64,000 bases of DNA, taken from NCBI RefSeq assembly GCF_001373415.1, contig NZ_CDSE01000044.1:56506-120505 (forward strand), given 5' to 3'. The notes beneath the pieces were generated by a model. The model saw only the letters and a program-made list of their open reading frames with translations. It did no database searches and was not told where the DNA came from. This stretch comes from Paenibacillus dakarensis. GTDB taxonomy: Bacteria; Bacillota; Bacilli; Paenibacillales; Paenibacillaceae. This document shows, piece after piece, positions 60,630 to 64,000 of the stretch; the stretch's first letter is position 1; each line of letters begins with the position of its first letter. The position numbers and the translations under genes are program-made.

Positions 60630-62021
60630 TTACTCAATCGTATTCAATCTTGCTTTTAGTTCCTGTTTAATCTGATTTTCTTTCTTTTCATATTTTACAT
60701 ATTTCAACATAATGATCGCGCCAACCGCGAAGAAAATCGCCGGCAGCCAGGTGAAGCAGAACTTGATGGCATTTAAGGACTGTTCCGTCTGTGCCGTGTT
60801 GGCCACATAGCCTGCAGAATTGAGGATCACGGAAGGAATAAAGCTGCCAAGTCCCGCCCCCAGCTTAATGCAGAACGAAATTCCGACTGCGGTCAGGAAG
60901 CCGCTGGCTCTGATACCGCTCTTCCATTCGCCATAATCGACCGTATCCGAAAGCATGGCAAACGGCAGAGTAACCGCTATTCCTGTACCTAAAGATGCTA
61001 TTGTCCATCCAACAATAATCATTGTGATGCTGCTTCCGGCAAATCCGATGATGATTTGTCCCAAGGCGGCTAATGACAATCCGATGATTTGGGTGTGAGA
61101 CTTAATAAATCTTTTGACCAAATACGGCAGCAAGGTGATGGACACCATTTGGACCACGACAAGACCATTCAAGATAGAGGCCCAATTTTTATGTCCCAGA
61201 TTATACTCTGTGTAATAGATTACTGTAGATGCTCTTGCTGTGTTCCCGAGCCAGTAGAAAATGAAGACCAACACCAGCGTAATCCACGGCCAGTTTCCTT
61301 TAACGGCGCGGAAGCTTTCTCGAATCGAAATGGGTTTAGCTTTCTCTGTAATTCCGATCTCCTTCGTACCGCTGAAAGCGAACAAGAGAAGAAGGATTGC
61401 TGCAACTGCAAAGATACCAACAGTAATGCTAAAGCCTGTTTTATCGTTCCCTTGGCCAAAGAATTGAACGAGTGGAAGGGTAAAAGAAGCGGTAATGAGG
61501 TATCCGATCATTCCTCCGTTGCTTCTCCAGGAATTTAGCCGAACTCTCTCATCCGAATCATAGGTCAGATTGGGAAGCGCCGACGACATGGAGGCGCTGA
61601 TCCCTGTATAAATAATACCGGATACAATATAGGTAATCAAAGCATAAGCTGTTTTGGCGCCGGGAGATAAATCCGGAACCAGGAAAGCCAGGAAAACGGC
61701 AACTCCGAAAGGAACGGAAAGCCATAACCAATAGGGACGGCTTTGCCCCCATTTGGTACGCGTATGGTCAATCAGGATTCCCCATATGGGAGCGTCCAAA
61801 GCATCGATTATTCTGGCTATTAGCAGGATCATACCTGCGGCTGCAACAGAAATCCCAAATACATCGGTATAGAAATACATAATATAGCTTGTCAGCGTGC
61901 AGTAAAGCAAGTTCCCTGCAGTATCGGTACTGGCAAAAGCCAGGATTCGTTTTAATGGCAGCTTTGATGTCTTTGAATCATTATCTTCTATCGTTTTTAC
62001 CTTTTGTAACGTTTGTTCCAT
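60630..62021 (-). CDS. GPH-family sugar:cation symporter (MFS superfamily)
   Basis: 463 residues with twelve membrane helices. The glycoside-pentoside-hexuronide:cation family is indicated by YFYTDVFGISVAAAGMILLIARIIDALDAPIWG (cut here: ARIIDALDAPIWG is the key part) and DHTRTKWGQSRPYWLW. MELB-type members import melibiose, xylosides or glucuronides with Na+ or H+. ATG follows AAGAGGTGAG, which lies inside the end of the upstream gene; the two are 3 nt apart and cotranscribed, so it probably imports the product of that gene. Confidence 0.88.
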   Translation of the reverse strand: MEQTLQKVKTIEDNDSKTSKLPLKRILAFASTDTAGNLLYCTLTSYIMYFYTDVFGISVAAAGMILLIARIIDALDAPIWGILIDHTRTKWGQSRPYWLWLSVPFGVAVFLAFLVPDLSPGAKTAYALITYIVSGIIYTGISASMSSALPNLTYDSDERVRLNSWRSNGGMIGYLITASFTLPLVQFFGQGNDKTGFSITVGIFAVAAILLLLFAFSGTKEIGITEKAKPISIRESFRAVKGNWPWITLVLVFIFYWLGNTARASTVIYYTEYNLGHKNWASILNGLVVVQMVSITLLPYLVKRFIKSHTQIIGLSLAALGQIIIGFAGSSITMIIVGWTIASLGTGIAVTLPFAMLSDTVDYGEWKSGIRASGFLTAVGISFCIKLGAGLGSFIPSVILNSAGYVANTAQTEQSLNAIKFCFTWLPAIFFAVGAIIMLKYVKYEKKENQIKQELKARLNTIE

Positions 62022-62024
62022 TGT

Positions 62025-64000
62025 TTATCTCACCTCTTGCGCTTTTTTTGTAGGGATAAACCGGCCTTCTGAATATAAAATCTGGCTTGTAATTTCCCCA
62101 TTGGCAGAAATGTAGTGGGAGTCAGCGTCATAAAAATGGTATTCCGTAGGGTAAGGCGCGTAGCTGTGAATGAGCAGCCCTTGATCGGTATGCTCCAAGC
62201 AGCCATTAATGACCTTTATTTGGCCATCCTCTAAATAGAGGAAGGTTTTTTTGCCGAATCCATCAAGGTAAGCCGCAAGCTCTTCACCCATGTCCCAGTC
62301 AGAGGTTTCTTCTTCTTTGCTGAACAGCTTCGAGAAAATTCCGCCGTCTCGATAAAAGGTGGATTGCCCAAACCGATTTCTTGATAGATCGGGACGATTG
62401 ATGTTCGGCCCCCCGACACTATAGGTAGATGCGGCTTCACCGGTACTGAGCCTCCGGTCCGTTGCTTTGGCATCCGTATCGTAGCAATATAAAATACCTA
62501 CAGTTGCGCGATAAGCCGCCTTTAAATAACGGGTATCCTGTAAAGCCTCATATACTTTAAGCGTAGCCGCAGCCGTTAATCCGCCCCACAAGGAGTGAAT
62601 CATATAAGAGAGTGCTTCCCACCAGCGATCCGGATTTTGTGCTCTAAAATCGTTCGAAAAACCGATGTTGGCGAGCAGCAATTCTCCGTACTTCTTGGCA
62701 GCTTCGAGATGGCCGGAACTAGCCAGTGCGCCTGCTGCCGGACCAAACCCGGCATTGTCGTAAAAATGCTCAGTCACCGCTGCTTTATAAGTATCACTGT
62801 CCTTGGCAACGCTCGCGGCGATGCCCGACCATAATTCGTTTATTTCGTTATATTTATCTGTGAGTCCGCGTTTTTTCATCTCATCCAGTAAACCGTCGAT
62901 GTATAAAAAGAATGTCCCTAGCATTTTCGCTTCTTCTTTTCCTCTAGGCGTGTGATGCAAAGAAGGATTTACGCGCAATCTAAAAACTTCCGCAGCCCAT
63001 TCCAAATAAATATCAGGGCTATTATACTTTAATATTTTCTGGTCAAATCGGGACAATAAATAGAAGACATGGCCAATATATTCGAAATCCATGCATCGAT
63101 AAAAATCGCCATAGAGCAGGGAGGGCTTTGAAAAATCTCCGTTAACAAACCATTTTGGCCGAATGTAGTTAACGCAGCTTTCCTCAATCTTTTGCACCTC
63201 TGATAGATCTGGAGTGTCTCCTAGTAAGTTCTTTTTCAAAACAAAGCTTAATTTTCCGAGTGATTCTCCCTGATTGGAAATAGGGGAATAGGAATAGGGG
63301 GTGTCCCCCTCGGAGCCGTTATAGAGCACATTGCTGATATACTGCGCCCTATTGGAAAGAATACTTTCGATAGAATTCATCACATTGATCACAACACTAT
63401 CCGTTTTTTCATGATCCAATGCGATTGAAATTTTATGTTCACCAGGCTCTTCAAAAATGATATTAGCCTTATATTCGCTTTCATTTTTATTCATATATGA
63501 CATGATGTTTCGTATTTTACGCTCTCCCTTGGAATCTACCCACTCTACAAATGCATCTGTTAAAGCTGCAGGAGAGGGCAGGGTGAAAGAGAAATGGTAG
63601 GGCTTATTCGTTATAGCAAGCGGTTCAAACTGATAAACCGGATGCCCGTATTTTTTGCCAACCTGATCGAAGCTCGCTTGATCCTCAATTTCCTCAAAAG
63701 CAAACTGCCAGCTCTTTTCGCCTTTTTTCGGCACGGAAAAACCATCTTTTGAATAGATCCAATCCGAGTTGCTAAACCCTTCAGGATATCCGCCTGCAAA
63801 TATCAACTGATGGAATAAAATGCCATCCAATGAGGGGGAAGCGTTTTCAAAGAAGAGATTCTCATACCTGCAAAAGGTGCCGACAGATTTCGTTTCGCCG
63901 TTGATCTGGTAAAGGCCAAGGTGCGGCCCTTTATTGCTTCTTCTCACACACGCCAATTTCGTGAAGCTCTTTGAAATCGACGGAAATACGGCGGTTGAAT
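62025..64000 (-). CDS. large protein of possible DUF5695 type, N-terminus outside window
   Basis: The frame stays open to the window edge, with readable residues upstream of a possible TTG at 63956, so the true start lies beyond 64000; at least 658 residues are present. The first part is beta-rich (SFTLPSPAALTDAFVEWVDS, EEPGEHKISIALDHEK). From about residue 290 helical pairs with Trp/Tyr-rich loops (DRWWEALSYMIHSLWGGLT, RATVGILYCYD) suggest an alpha/alpha-barrel, as in polysaccharide-acting enzymes. No signal peptide can be judged. Together with the symporter it suggests carbohydrate use; the enzymatic activity is inferred. Confidence 0.6.
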   Translation of the reverse strand, partial: STAVFPSISKSFTKLACVRRSNKGPHLGLYQINGETKSVGTFCRYENLFFENASPSLDGILFHQLIFAGGYPEGFSNSDWIYSKDGFSVPKKGEKSWQFAFEEIEDQASFDQVGKKYGHPVYQFEPLAITNKPYHFSFTLPSPAALTDAFVEWVDSKGERKIRNIMSYMNKNESEYKANIIFEEPGEHKISIALDHEKTDSVVINVMNSIESILSNRAQYISNVLYNGSEGDTPYSYSPISNQGESLGKLSFVLKKNLLGDTPDLSEVQKIEESCVNYIRPKWFVNGDFSKPSLLYGDFYRCMDFEYIGHVFYLLSRFDQKILKYNSPDIYLEWAAEVFRLRVNPSLHHTPRGKEEAKMLGTFFLYIDGLLDEMKKRGLTDKYNEINELWSGIAASVAKDSDTYKAAVTEHFYDNAGFGPAAGALASSGHLEAAKKYGELLLANIGFSNDFRAQNPDRWWEALSYMIHSLWGGLTAAATLKVYEALQDTRYLKAAYRATVGILYCYDTDAKATDRRLSTGEAASTYSVGGPNINRPDLSRNRFGQSTFYRDGGIFSKLFSKEEETSDWDMGEELAAYLDGFGKKTFLYLEDGQIKVINGCLEHTDQGLLIHSYAPYPTEYHFYDADSHYISANGEITSQILYSEGRFIPTKKAQEVR

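Noticed and set aside
1..64000. CRISPR array, rRNA genes, prophage or complete insertion sequence
   Set aside because: No regularly spaced identical repeats, no rRNA sequence, and no transposase or phage structural genes were seen.

Overview
The window reads as chromosome of a spore-forming Bacillales bacterium, most likely Paenibacillus. The reasons are alpha/beta-type SASP, a cotJABC spore-coat operon, ytrIH and ytaF sporulation genes, many strong A-rich Shine-Dalgarno sites with frequent TTG/GTG starts, and long stretches of gene order shared with Bacillus subtilis (ytoI-ytpI-ytrI-ytrH-dnaE, accDA-pyk-fxsA-citZ-icd, polA-mutM-ytaF-coaE, nrdR). The genus call is inference; no database search was possible.

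Layout. 1-2.7 kb: end of a U32-peptidase-like gene, a class III aminotransferase and a UbiA-type prenyltransferase. 2.8-10.4 kb: two HD-GYP proteins of the same architecture flanking a YunD-like 5'-nucleotidase and undecaprenyl-diphosphatase, then an MMPL transporter. 10.5-15.7 kb: radical-SAM YfkAB, a CNNM/CBS membrane protein, cotJABC, a small membrane protein and a HAD phosphatase. 15.9-22.5 kb: a six-gene minus-strand operon with five tandem YheC/YheD ATP-grasp paralogues and one GNAT-like protein, divergent from yheB-yheA. 24.6-25.3 kb: a gene-poor, structure-rich gap holding copy A of a dispersed repeat. 25.3-31.8 kb: ytoI, ytpI, ytrI, ytrH and dnaE. 31.9-43.8 kb: lipid and central carbon metabolism (pgpA, accDA, pyk, thioesterase, fxsA, citZ, icd, a short-chain dehydrogenase, class I fumarase). 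43.8-44.5 kb: two more copies of the repeat, facing each other. 44.5-51.6 kb: a complete phosphate regulon, with sensor kinase, response regulator, pstSCAB and phoU, and two Pho-box-like arrays of 11-bp period. 51.8-59.5 kb: polA, mutM, ytaF, coaE, a lytic transglycosylase, a SASP gene with a sigma-G promoter, nrdR and a double-GNAT protein. 59.6 kb: tRNA-Ala(GGC). Beyond it synteny is lost: short tandem repeats, a decayed gene, a GPH-type sugar symporter and a large protein, possibly DUF5695-type, running off the window.

How the parts work together. The TCA genes (citrate synthase, isocitrate dehydrogenase, fumarase) sit with pyruvate kinase and acetyl-CoA carboxylase. The phosphate genes form one sensing and uptake unit. 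The spore-coat genes (cotJ, yheC/D, SASP, ytrIH, ytaF) are spread over several loci.

The features I find least explained are the dispersed repeat with a covarying hairpin, the expanded ATP-grasp/GNAT operon, a leader before pgpA whose long-range stem buries the ribosome binding site, and the unit downstream of tRNA-Ala.
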